NCBI RefSeq assembly: GCF_021917145.1 | Contig: NC_061064.1 | Span: forward strand, 264,785 to 328,784 | Direction of reading: 5' to 3' | DNA from: Hypomesus transpacificus | Lineage: Eukaryota; Chordata; Actinopteri; Osmeriformes; Osmeridae | Length of the DNA: 64,000 nucleotides | Shown here: one piece after another, positions 1 to 14,600 of the stretch | Position numbering within the stretch: position 1 is the stretch's first letter | Layout: each line of letters begins with the position of its first letter | The notes under the pieces: generated by a model | Seen by the model: only the letters and a program-made list of their open reading frames with translations | The model's database searches: none | What the model was told of the DNA's origin: nothing | Made by a program: the position numbers and the translations under genes

Positions 1-190
1 CCCCCTACCTTCTCCTCCTCCTCCCCTTCTCTCCTCCCCCCTCTTCCCCCCTTTCCTCCTCCCTCCCCCCCTCCTCCGCCACCCCCCCTCTCCTCCTCCC
101 TCCCCCCCTCCTCCTCCTCCGCCCCTCCTCTCCTCCCCCTCCTCCCTCCTCCTCCTCCACCCCCCCTCTCTCCCCCTCCTCCCACCTCCT
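1..190. repeat. Pyrimidine-rich low-complexity tract
   Basis: Almost pure C/T on the plus strand, made of irregular CTCCTCC and CCCCCT blocks. It lies directly downstream of the brcc3 stop codon, so it would be purine-rich in the brcc3 transcript or its 3' flank. The reading frame that crosses it on the minus strand (Gly/Glu/Arg only) is composition, not a protein. Confidence 0.9.
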
Positions 191-198
191 CCTCTTCC

Positions 199-2276
199 TC
201 ACATGGCCGCCAGCTCGTGTGTGAGTCTGTCCTTCTCGTGCTGCAGCTCCAGGATGCTCTGCTTGTTCTGCTCCAGACGATCCTCCAGCCACTGCAGCAG
301 GGGGCCGCTCACGGCTGACATCTGACTGCACAAGTTCTTAGTGAACACTGGAGGACATGCACAGAGAACATGTAGATATTTAAGGATGAAGATGTTTGTT
401 TAGTAGATGGTTTTATCCAGAGCAATGTAGAACAATTATTGTATTAAATACAAGAGACAACCAAGGACTGGAAGTTCTACCAGTATTACAGTTGTTACTG
501 CCAAAGAAGTCTGTGTTATAAGGCACAGTGAAACAACATCATATTTCATATACAGGAACAACAAAACTTCCTGTACCTGAGCCGTTGTGAATTTTTGTAA
601 TTGGATCCAGGTGAGTTAAGCTGCAAAAGGGAAAAAAATAAGAGTAGAAAAACTACAATTACCAGTAACCCAGACCTCCGCAGCCTTTACACAGTGTCTG
701 TGTATCACAACTCACATGAGAACACGCTCATAACCTCTCAGAATGTGGCTATGTACCTGTGAATCTTCCTGTACGTGTCCTGTTCTTCCTGGCACAGGAT
801 TCTGGGTAATTCCACCGCTGATTCTAGGCACACTTTCCCAATGGCTTCATGAGGAACCACGTGAATAGGGATCTCAATTCTCTCGTAACTATAGGGACAC
901 AGAACATGGATGTTGATCAGTAATTTTATGCACAGGCAACTAAGAAACTGCCTTATTTGACTACCTTATTTAATGATAATGAAAATGCTACGTACTCTGA
1001 GCCTTTCTGAGCTTGCACAGACTGGAAGCAGGTGTACAGTACTCGTCCAGTCTTACATGGTTAAAAGACGATAAAATAGAGGGTCATAGAAAATTAAAGA
1101 TGTAGCTTGAGCACCTTTGTGTAGAACTCCCAAGTTTATTTTTGTTGACGTTTAAAAAGTAATTATTCAGTCCTTACTTTGGTGTTCTTATCTTCTATGA
1201 AACAGGAGAATATCAGGCCCACGAAGCCCTGATCCATCATCTGGTACATCGCCTGCGTCCTCACATCTGTTACAAACAGTCCGTTAGAGGCAGTCTTCTT
1301 TTTCCAACAACCGGACATGACGTATACCAAGAGTCCGCAACCGCAGAGCTAGAATCATGAGACGATGCTTACCTACATGGGATGGCCACACAGTAATGTG
1401 GGGGTGAGAGTGGTACCAACCGACAACGCGCATGGGTCGTCCAGTCATCTCTGCTAACCTGTAGCTCTTGTTAAGAAAAAAGGGTTGATACAAATGTAGG
1501 TTAAATGTATTTTTACTGTTAGATGAACTAGACACAGAAAGGGAGGCGCACACTTTTTAGAATTGATCGAATTTGTCTCAAGTTTACACTCACCTAAAGC
1601 CCACAATCAACATCTTAATATTTTCAAGTCAGTCAAAAATCTAATAAAGGATATCTCTGCTTCTGTGGAAGCTGCTGACAGCTGCTCGGGTGAGATTTCT
1701 ACACGGTCCTTCCTCTTGTCCGAACGACGAAGGATAATCACAGAATGAATGTGTACAATGCGGTTGGTGTCCACCTGTTGGACATGTAAAGGCATGTCTT
1801 AAGAAGCTTGGTACAAGTAGCGATCTGTGGACGAGTTATGGTGAACGTGTCTGTTTGAACTAAAGTCTTGAAATCAGTGGGTCACCAATAGTGAATTGGG
1901 GTAGGTAGCAGTGATCTGTTTTACTGCACAAACAACAATCTTCATGTTTGTAACAAGATAGAGCTATCAATAACATGGCTAACTAGAGAGCTGTTTCATG
2001 TTTGAAGTAAGTTAGCTACATAGCTTTAGCTAACCACACATCCATAAGAAAAATAAATACAGAGAAATGCAGTCTCAAAGTCAATGAACTGCATTTCATG
2101 GCAATTTTTTTCTTCATAATCATAGCTAGCTAGCCATCAAACAGTATCAAGAGTTGGCTAGCTAACATTACCTCCCCGATACAGAGTCCCATTACTTCTT
2201 CCTTCTCGGTACTTAATGCATGATTCATGCACACCAAAAAAGCATCCGATTCTAGATGAACTGCGCTAACTGCCAT
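199..2276 (-). CDS. brcc3: BRCC36-type Lys63-specific deubiquitinase (BRCC3)
   Basis: JAMM/MPN+ metalloprotease that cuts Lys63-linked ubiquitin chains, working in the nuclear BRCA1-A complex and the cytoplasmic BRISC complex. Eight coding exons (high to low): 2276-2172, 1774-1655, 1460-1373, 1266-1178, 1051-996, 888-757, 620-577, 347-199. They join in phase to 260 residues, the usual family length. Exon 3 encodes the zinc-binding motif GWYHSHPHITVWPSH (JAMM: HxH...S...D, with the Asp codon split to exon 4). Exon 2 encodes IVHIHSVIILRRSDKRK. The C-terminal exon is a predicted coiled coil ending LAAM. The start is MAVSAVHLESDAF, as in fish and mammal orthologues. Intron 2 is of AT-AC type (separate entry). 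Divergent from zfpl1 across a short shared promoter. Identification is very secure. Confidence 0.97.
1461..1654 (-). other. brcc3: AT-AC (U12-type) intron in brcc3
   Basis: Read on the minus strand, the intron opens with ATATCCTTT directly after the GCAGAG codons of exon 2. It closes ...CTTAACAAGAGCTAC before AGGTTAGCAGAG of exon 3. ATATCCTTT is the classic U12 donor. CTTAAC, whose A residues lie about 10 bases before the AC end, is the classic U12 branch site. No GT-AG join keeps the frame: only the AT-AC join gives ...STEAE|RLAEMTGRP, the conserved protein. Length 194 bp. Confidence 0.9.
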
Positions 2277-5431
<3,155 letters not shown>

Positions 5432-6857
5432 GCAGCGCCCCCTGGTGTCACACACGCACCCCTACAGGCAACGAGGATCTGGACAATGTACTTGGGACTA
5501 GGCGAGTTCGACGGTCAGATCTTCTCCTGGACTCGAGCGTGAGAATGAAATGGAGCGATCTGCACTGGGAAGTTTTAGTAGTTGAAAACACTTGTCCTTT
5601 TGTTTGGATTTGGCAGATGCTAATTCCCTATGCATATACTGGACAGAATTAATATATATATGTATAACGGTTTTGGGGTGTTTGCATTTGCCGAAACCAT
5701 TTAAAACAACTTATTTTAGCAGATCCATATCTTTCCAACTGTTTTTGAGTGAAAATGGGTTGGTGAGGAGGTGATAAATATACACTTTTTCATAGACATT
5801 GTATTCTATCTATGAAACTATAGGCAGATGTATGGGGTAATTGTCATAACTTAATGAGTTCATTATTACCACAACCCCAACAAACAGTGATCTGTTATAA
5901 ATATGAATCTGTTGGCTCATTTAGCTGTAGTTATTTGTTTGGTGGTGAGACTGTGGTTTGGGTTTAACTGGAAGGACAACACTGCATCTAACTCAGCAAA
6001 TGTTTAGTCTTTTCATTAATTCCACACATATGTAAATAAGAAATTGAATGAAAGAAGAAATTGAGTGTGTGTGTGTGTTTTTGACCGAAAATTAAATCAG
6101 GTTGGAACAATAACTGCTTTCTGCACATATAGTAGTCTACCTTTTTTATTTTTCAGATCGCAACCTTTTTCTTATCTATTTTTCATTTCATGAAAATGAT
6201 GGGTTTGTACACTGTTGTCGGTCCGTTTTGATTGTAAACCACAAGGAGATTCTGTTTGAGGCATCTTTTAAATCAAGAACAGAATTAATTTTACTTTGCC
6301 CATGTTTTCCCCTTTTTTTAATATTTTGACAAACACAGGTGGAAATCAGTTTCTTCTCTTACATTTTACATTTAGTCATTTAGCAGACGCTCTTATCCAG
6401 AGTGAATTACAGTAAGTACAGGGACATTCCCCCCGAGGTAAGTAGGGTGAAGTGCCTTGCCCCAGGACACAATGTAATTTGGCACGGCAGGGAATCCATC
6501 CGGCAACCTTCTGTTTACTAGCCCAACTCCCTCACCGTTCAGCCATCTGACTCCGATTCTGACTCTTGATTGCTACTGGTGACAGTTGGTGTCAAACTAC
6601 CAAGTTCCTGTGAGAGATTGGTGCTTTTGGAGTGGTGGATTGTGTTAAAATGAGAAGTTACGTTTTATTTTACTGTACCACTCACATTACTTTCCAAATA
6701 AACAACAGTCCTTCTGAGGACTTTAATGGTTTGAGTTACACCACATCTTTTCATGAATTTTTGTCAGTTCACTACAGCCTCTCGCCCAGGGCATTAATGA
6801 GCAGTCTATTCAAATGTCCGTTCTTCAGAGGAAGTAGGAAGTCTATTTATTGCTGTC
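5432..6857. other. zfpl1 3' region and convergent 3' ends
   Basis: No gene beyond the zfpl1 3'UTR is seen. A SINE occupies 6359-6553. A plus-strand AATAAA at 6697-6702 could end zfpl1. A minus-strand AATAAA (TTTATT at 6664-6669) could end the convergent membrane-protein gene whose stop is at 6858. If both are used, the two transcripts overlap by tens of bases at their 3' ends. Confidence 0.5.
6359..6553 (-). mobile_element. tRNA-derived SINE
   Basis: On the minus strand it begins GGAGTCAGATGGCTGAACGG, which contains a tRNA A-box-like segment. It continues with a degraded B-box region and then a body GTGTCCTGGGGCAAGGCACT. It ends in the tail AGAGCGTCTGCTAAATGACT AAATGTAAAATG-like sequence. 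A second copy in the opposite orientation is at 37668-37858. The head is of the tRNA-Ser/Leu type (long variable-loop class) by resemblance. The family name is not assigned. Confidence 0.75.
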
Positions 6858-7792
6858 TCAGAACTCCTGTTTTCTGTACTGGATCGTGATGAACTCGTAA
6901 CAGAACCGAGTGATGAACATCGCCAGGTTCAAGACTAAGAAAGAGCAGAGGTTGAAGCATGGTAGCAGCCATTAAGAGAAATTAACAGAGTATCACCTAG
7001 GTGATAAAGATAAGAATATCAGTGAGCAAGCAGGGAACGTTATTTACAGACTGAGAGAAGGGCATAGAACCCCATCTTGCGATATCCTGCTTGAAGGGAA
7101 TACACAGAACCCAACAGGGACCAGTAGAAACTGACTACCAGGAACACCTGCAGGCAGGAACCAGAGGAATTCATCATATAATTGAAGGATTTAATAGTTA
7201 GTCTTACAATGTGATTGATATAAATATATAACAATTACTCATACATTTAATGAAATGATCTCAAATAAAGCAATAGAAAAGCAGTGCAATACTTTCCTAT
7301 CTATTTTGGTCAAAGAGAGAAGAGGTGAGCTCACCAATATGGCCTCTGTATGGTTATGGCTGGAAAAACTAAGGTCTTTGATGACAAAATGCAGGATCAT
7401 ATCAACGCCCAGCAGGATCAGCTGGAACATGAAGAGCAGCAGAGACATAAAGATGTACAATCCTCGTTTAGAAACCGATAGAGACAGCAGCCACTCCTTC
7501 ACAATCCACCAGCCGTCCTGAAAAGCCATAAAACAACCAGATGCATTTCAACTAAATGTCTGACAATCCCAATAGGGTATGGAGTTACATACATTTATAT
7601 TAACTTGTAAATTACAGTTTAATATGTCCAGTAATTGTGTTCTATGATACTTTAGCATAATTCATACATGTTTCATTCAGACAAATACAAAACCATAATA
7701 CAGTTTACATTCTTATGTTTTGAAATCGTTCCATATTGATTGTTGTCCATGTTGTAGACTGCTAGAGGCTCTGATTCCAGTATGGTCTCCAT
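6858..7792 (-). CDS. Unrecognised small membrane protein with about three helices
   Basis: I do not recognise this gene. Four exons join in phase on the minus strand: 7792-7709, 7517-7335, 7147-7048, 6934-6858, giving 147 residues and ending ITIQYRKQEF. Exon 2 opens DGWWIVKEWLLSL and holds a strong hydrophobic segment (GLYIFMSLLLFMFQLILLG) followed by a potential N-glycosylation site (NHT). Exon 3 encodes VFLVVSFYWSLLGSVYSLQ. Exons 3 and 4 together encode a third helix around MGFYALLSVFLNLAMFITRF. Splice sites of exons 2-4 are good. The first exon (METILESEPLAVYNM) has a weak donor, GTAAAC, so the N-terminus is the least certain part. It has no signal peptide, and the order acidic N-terminus then three helices suggests a small integral membrane protein. 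Confidence 0.6.
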
Positions 7793-8354
7793 GTCTGGAG
7801 AAACAGCTGAGCACTTCCAGCTCAGGTAAAGAACAACTAGATTTGACAAAAACCAACAATGGAATTTTCAAACATCATATTCAACTATGACATCACATGA
7901 GACATGACAAATTAAGAACCAATTATCTTGATTTTCAATTTCAAAACTGTTTATTTATTCTTTTCATTATCTTATTATTTTAGTTGTTACAACTAGTTAC
8001 AGTGTTAGTACACTTTATCACCAAGACAATCATGTTTAATACATCGAAAAATAATTCAATTTTTTACATGAATGAAATACATAATTTTGGGATTTGGGTT
8101 TACATATTGTGTTGATGTATCAAGTCAGTAACCAACACTGCTGCAAGGCATTACATCCACTCACTGGGTCCTTGTGAGACAAACATACACAGGCCATAAG
8201 TATAGGCACTTAGTCTCATCTGACGAGTGCAGTCTCATAACATGAAAGTCAGCTACAGTAGTTTGCTCTGTGGCTAAACTGTATTGTCTGTAAATCTTGA
8301 ATGAGGCACATTCAGGGTTTCCAATGAGTCCTGTTAGAACGCTAGAAGGTTTCT
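7793..8354. other. Spacer between two minus-strand genes
   Basis: AT-rich sequence lying downstream of the PLAAT-type stop codon (8355) and upstream of the membrane-protein start (7792). It would hold the PLAAT 3'UTR and the promoter or leader of the membrane-protein gene. No further coding signal, RNA gene or clear repeat is seen. Confidence 0.5.
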
Positions 8355-9471
8355 CTATTGTTCTATTGTTCTGATGCAAGATAAGTTTGAAGCTGCAGTT
8401 AGTGCCTTCATACCAACAGCCACTGTCCCAACACCGACACCAACAGCATAATGAATCTGCGAAAACAAAATATCCACGTTGACATACAAGGGGAGATTTT
8501 ATGGAAGCAAATCAGTGACATAATGTTTAGAAATTGAACATTTCTGAATAAATATTATTATTATTATTAATCTTTTTAAATTTTGAGGGGGGGTCTGAAT
8601 TTTACTGTTAAAATTTAATTAACCTGAATTTCCGAACCTTTGATTTTTAGATTAGATTTTTTTTACAAGAAAAAATGAATGTTTCAATTTTAAAGAAGTG
8701 TATTCAAAACCATCAAATTCGTTGGTGTTTAAATGTCATTATTTAAGTAAGTATAAGTATTCAATGCACCTGTTGGGACTCCGCCTGCCCGTATCTCAGC
8801 TGAGTGACAAAATGTTCGCAGTTCCCTCTCAGGATGCAGTAGGGCATCTCCAGACCCAGCAGGCTGTGAGCGTCCCTCAGGATAGCGCACACTTTGCGGG
8901 GCTTGTGTTTACTGTCCAGCTGGTTGTTGACGTGGAACCTGCTCTGCCCCACCACCTCCACCAGGCCTTCCCTGGTCACCACGGCCCGGTCACACAGCAC
9001 AGACATCAGGCTCCGAAGACCAGCGTCGGCAGCCTCAGCTTACACGTCAGGATCAGAGGGATGAACAGGGAGCAGACGGAGATCACATTAAGGATTGAGA
9101 ACGCCCAGGTTATTTTAAAAAGTGAAAATGTAATTATGAACACCTCATAAAATGTAGGCATGGAATATGTTTGCAATGTTAACATGAACACCTATAAACA
9201 CCTTATAAATTGGCATGACATGAGCGTAACAATTTATGAAAACATAATCACTTCACTTTCTGAAATGGCACATTCAATGTGACCATTATTATGCATGGGG
9301 TTAAAACATTTTTCAAGGTGTAGTAAACGGAGTGTCCTCCCACTACTTACTAGGAGGACACAGGTGGATGATGTCACCTTCGCCAAGATACAAAGCCCAG
9401 TGCTGATATGTCCCCCGGAATATCTCAATCAGATCGCCAGGCTCGGGCTCCGTCAAATAAGCATAATACAT
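8355..9471 (-). CDS. PLAAT/HRASLS-family phospholipase A/acyltransferase
   Basis: Thiol acyltransferase of the LRAT-like NlpC/P60 fold that moves fatty acyl chains between phospholipids or onto phosphatidylethanolamine. Exons 9471-9351, 9038-8770 and 8456-8355 join in phase to 163 residues, normal for the family. The catalytic set is complete: His24 in [12 protein letters not shown], His36 in DIIHL and Cys114 in the signature [31 protein letters not shown] is the standard N-terminal block. The last exon encodes a Gly/Val/Ala-rich hydrophobic segment ([15 protein letters not shown]), the usual C-terminal membrane anchor, then a short polar tail. The start chosen is the only in-frame ATG near the block, and a non-coding leader exon is possible. 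It is a PLAAT1-like paralogue by feel, but I do not assign an exact orthologue. Confidence 0.88.
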
Positions 9472-10425
9472 GATCAGATATGGCCTAATAACCAAGTAAA
9501 CTATTCAAACGTATAATACAGTCGTACTAATACAATTAAGCGTGATTATTTTCATTGCCTTTACGCTTCAAATGTGACAACCAAAACAACACCAAAAGAT
9601 AATGAAAACTAACCAGCTCCAAGACAACCGGACCTGAAGCGATTATTAATTGCATTTTTTCTTTATGTTGACTTACCATTTTGGGGACAATGACATTACA
9701 GTTCGTACAGATGAAAGACAATGTCAGATATCTTCGCCACTTTACCATTGATGAAACCTGTTATAGCACACAATGTTCTTCTGTTACACCATCGAGAAGC
9801 CTTTTTGTGATGTGCTTTCTCATCCCTCGTAATATAGTTCATATCTTGCTGTAAAGACACTCCAGACCCTCGCTGACAAGCAGGGAGCTGCCGCAGGTTA
9901 CCATTATAATGTTTAGATGTTGCATGTATAGCCTAACTGATAGAGATCACACTAATCGGATCGTCACCGTATTTATTTATAGCTAATAGGCCTATGTGAT
10001 CTTTGACCCGAGTGAGTACCTCGGAGCTCCTTACGGATAAAAAAAATACCACCAATCGCTTGCTTTTTAAGGTGAATTACTTAGGATGATTAAACCCACC
10101 CTTCAAAGGTGTAATAATATTAATAATAATAATAATAATAATAATGCACTTTATTTGTAGAGCTGTTTATAATATATGTTTACAAATTAAATACAATTGC
10201 AGAACATGTAGGCCTACATACAGTTTCTTGAACACAATCAGGATTTTGGATCTTGCTGAAAACGTAAACTGGTTTGTAATTCATGCAGGAAGCGTAGTTT
10301 GTCCAGTTTGACGTCCACCAAAGAGAATAAAAAGTATAAGTTATTTGGGTCCACTGAACTACAGCGCTCTGATTTGACCACGTGACTACATTTTGCACTG
10401 GGCGTACGAGTCAAGTGCAACCAAG
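9472..10425. promoter_or_regulatory. Divergent interval between PLAAT-type gene and ganab
   Basis: 954 bp separate the two opposed start codons. The interval holds an (AAT)n microsatellite near 10109-10145 and otherwise unique AT-rich sequence. At its ganab end the bases CCAAGATGGCG (10421 onward) combine a strong Kozak context with a YY1-like motif (AAGATGGCG), a common arrangement at vertebrate housekeeping starts. No other gene is seen. Confidence 0.5.
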
Positions 10426-11430
10426 ATGGCGTGCTTTACACAGAGGTAGTTGTCTATCCAGTTTATTCAAAAGTCTATTTAAAAACAAATTATCGTTACG
10501 ATACAGCTAGCTAAGGGATAGCGCTATACATCTGTAGTGTTTGTGTGTCCTTCTCGAAATGTGTATGCCTTAATATGCGTTTTGCAGGTAACAAACAACT
10601 CCTTAAGAACAAGTTATTGCTGGCTAGCGCGCTGGAAAGCTAGCTGCTTATGCTAATCATGCCTCTGGTTGTCACTGTGTCAGTGTCACTCCCAAATGCA
10701 CACACTTGTTTCTTGAAAACATTAACTATTGCAAGCTACACGGCATGTTAAAATCACCAATCAACACAGGGTTTCAATAAGCTATCCTGTTAAGTTAATC
10801 TAGATTCCTTCCATAGCCTATTGCTAAAATGTCTCCTCTCTTGAAGTCTTGCCAATTTTTCTCCTCGCACCTCTTTCAGGATGGACATACCTCTCGTTCT
10901 GTTGATCTCAGTGATCCTCAGCTTCACCCAAGCTGTGGACCGAGGAAACTTCAAGACATGTAACCAAAGTTCCTTCTGCAGGTGAATGTCAATGTGATTG
11001 TGTGACGTATGCTTGCCATGTCCATTTTATTGTTCAGAATGGCCTAGTGTTATATACAGTAAGACAAATGGAAAGGTAATGTCTGGTTTTCAGTGAATTA
11101 TTTAGGTTAAGACTAAAAAGTGGACCTAGTTGGAATTATGTTTAATTAGGCAGGTATTAGGAATAAACTGAGTTGGCTCTCGTGTCCAGTGAACTACCCT
11201 ACTGTAGTTTCATGAAGTGGTCTTTCTCCCTCCATCTCTCTTTACCCCTCACCCTCTACATCCATCCTACCCCTCACCCTCTCCATCCATCCTACCTCCC
11301 TCCCTCCCCCTCCATCCATCCCCACTTCTCTCAACCTCCATCCCTCCCTTTCTCTCTCCATGTCCATCCATCCCACCCTCTCCCTCTCTCTGTCTCCCCT
11401 CTCTCTCGCCCTCTCTCTGTCTCTCCCTTC

Positions 11431-11513
<83 letters not shown>

Positions 11514-11619
11514 TCTCTCGCTCTCTCTCTCTGTCTCCCCCTTTCCCTCTCTCTCTGTTTCTCGCTCCCTCTCTCTCTCTCTCTCCCTTTCTCTCTCTCT
11601 CTATCTCTCTCTCCCTCTG

Positions 11620-11661
<42 letters not shown>

Positions 11662-14600
11662 CCTCCCTCTTTCTCCCTCTCTCCCCCGTTCCCCTCCCTC
11701 GCTCCGTGCAGTCGTCTGAGAGGCATGAAGCCGGCCCAGTCCCCATACAGAGCTCTGCTGGAGACCCTGCAGCTCAGTGACTCTCGTCTCACTCTGCAGC
11801 TCATCAATGACAACAACAAGGTCAGACACCAAGCCAACTGCAGCTTCAACATTTCCCTGGTTATTGTGGGTTTCTGCAGACACTTTAGAAGGAGAATATA
11901 TATATCATTTTAAAGTTTCTCCCGTGTTGAGTTTGAAATGGAGAAGCTCACAGATTTGTCAGATTCCATATTTTCTTATTATGCACCTTATCATTGCAGT
12001 GCTTTTCAAACCTTTCAAGTCAGGTTCCTCTTTGAAACTGGAAAAACATTCCAGGCTCCCTCTACCATTACAATCTTATCCTCTTTCTACAGCAGAGTAC
12101 TTCCTGTTTGACAGCCCTGTGGCTTTCACATCCCACAGTTTGAGAACTGTACTCTGTGACAGAGAAACGTAAACGTTGTGACCTCTGTGAGAGCGAAACG
12201 TAAACGCTGTGACCTGACAGCGAAATGTAAACGCTGTGATCCGCAGGTGCGTCTGTTGCTGGAGCTGTACAGGCTCCAGGGGAACATGACCCGGGTCAAG
12301 ATCAACGAGCTCAAACCCATCAAGCCTCGCTTCGAGGTGCCCGACGTCCTGATCGCGGAGCCTCCCACCGAGCCGTGAGCGTGCCTGTTTGTTTCCCCCC
12401 CCCCCCCCCCCGTTTCCCAGGTCGGCATGGAAACAGACAATGTCAGTCTCTTCTTTTCCCCCCTAACCTGCTGCACCCCCCCCCCCCCTCTCCTCTCCAC
12501 CCCGCAGCTTGTCAGTGCTGACGCAGGATCGGGGGGCTGTGGTTCTGTCCCTGGGCGGGGGGGACCGCCGCGTCATCGTCAACGCTCAGCCCTTCCGCCT
12601 GGACATCATGGAGGGGCCACAGGTGCTGCTGTCCCTCAACGCCCGCGGCCTGCTCGCCTTTGAGCACCTCCGCTACCGCAAGGACACGTGAGTCTCCCAC
12701 GGCCGTGACCCTCCACGCACGCGCCTCCGTCCGCACGCTCGCAGGTTGAACAGAGGGGACAGAAGTCGAATTTGGTTATCGACGCAGAAGAGTGTTGTGC
12801 TGTCGATTAGCTTAATGCATGCAAACTTTTAACTATACTTTTCTATCGTTACTTGTTAAAGAGGCATAAGGATGTATTTAGAAAGGATGATGTTGCATTG
12901 TTTGAATATTCTGTACGATTTCAGGAACGTTTGAGTCCTCCAAAGGCTTTTCACCTTGAATATGACAACTGTCCCTAACAACGATGCGCTCATTATTGAC
13001 CTGTTTGCCCCTTCTGTTTCCTCCCTCTGTTCCTCTCTTCCTCTCCTCCTCTTCCTCTCCTCCTATTCACGCCGCGTGCTCCAGCATTGCTCACAAAATG
13101 AGTAGCACAGTCGGTAGCATGTGGGATAGGATCAGGAGCGTGTTCTCTAGGTAACTGCTGTCAGTCTGCCTGTTTCGTGCTGTCTCTTTTGCACACGGTC
13201 CTAACTGCTCCATAGGCATCTGCCTGTGATGGAATATGAATTGAAAACATTTGTGATTCGGTTTTATGCATAACCCCTTTTGTTCTTCTATCATTTTAAA
13301 TGAACGTTTTCAGACATTGAAATTAAGCATTGTGTTGGCCCCAAATGGGACGGCACATGTTGCATGAAAGAAAAAATCCAAAGTCAATTATCAAATTGCT
13401 AAATTTCTGTCAACAATTTATCTCTCACCCGTGTTCAGCAGTTCCCTTAAGCCTTAAAGAGGAACTAAACACCCCAATTATTATTATTATTAAATTTTTT
13501 GTAAAATAATTTAGTTTAAATTAAACTTATCACTGCTTGTGTGTATTGATCTAACAATCTTTGACCAGAAATAATATCTGAGTATGTAGGAGCTGGCTAA
13601 GGCTGAGTTGGGGTGTGTAGGTACTCTTCATCATTCATTCAAGCACGCTTTAGTTTAAACCTAATCCTAGTTAACCCACAATCAGTTGTTCGGAGGTTGA
13701 TTTGTAAACCTGTCTTGTGAACAAGATTGAAATGTAAAGCCATAGGGTCTGATTCCAGGTTTGCTGCAATCCTCAATGATCATGTTCAGAATCTCAAAAC
13801 TTAACTCCCAGTCACCACAAAATTAAGCTGCTTTTGAATTCTGTCACGCCAGTCTGCTCTTGGTTGTGACCGCGGTATTTGTTTTGGTAAATATGCAGCA
13901 AGACTCAGGCAGACACTGAAGAGGAGGAGACCACAGAGACCACAGAGAAGCTGAGTGAGGAAAAGGTTTGTTGTGACCTTGTTTATATACACGGAAACAC
14001 CCATGTTATCATCCCACACCATGAACTGACTAGTTACTGCACAGGCTCAGTCCACGCTCCGGAGGTCAGACAAAGACTGGAGCTAGCTGGAGCTAGGGTG
14101 GATTGAATGTGATGAAGACTTAAGACCTCAAACTAGACTTCAGCTCTAGATGTTCTAGATCTCTCCGCCCACTCTCCTTCCCTCCCTCTCTCTCTTTCAC
14201 ACACACACACACACACACCCCTGTACATGTGTGTTTGATGGTCATCCAACCTAAACTACCTCACCTTTGATTCTCAGGTCGCAGAGGAGGAGGAAGACCT
14301 GCCAGGTATGTGGGAGGAGACCTTCAAGTCCCACACAGACAGCAAGCCCAACGGTACATCCCACATCCCTGTCCTCACCTCCCCTCACAACTGCCTAATG
14401 TTTCTCAATTATTCTCAAACACAGAACATGTATATCTCACTCTAACCTTGTGTTCCACAGGGCCGTCCGCCATCAGTCTAGACTTCTCTCTGGCCGGAGT
14501 GGAGCACGTCTACGGAATCCCGGAACACGCAGACACTCTAAAGCTCCAAAACACAGAGTGAGAATCCGTCACGCCAGAGTCCGTCACTGCTAGCATCCAC

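Noticed and set aside
10881-10883. ganab start at the ATG in exon 2
   Set aside because: Kept only as an alternative: the exon 1 ATG at 10426 is in frame through intron 1, has a better Kozak context and gives an N-terminus (MACFTQR...) in line with the longer mammalian leader.
11173-11913. Ser/Leu/Pro-rich and Arg/Glu-rich reading frames over 100-240 codons
   Set aside because: They come from CT microsatellite composition and overlap the ganab exon 3 in the wrong frame.
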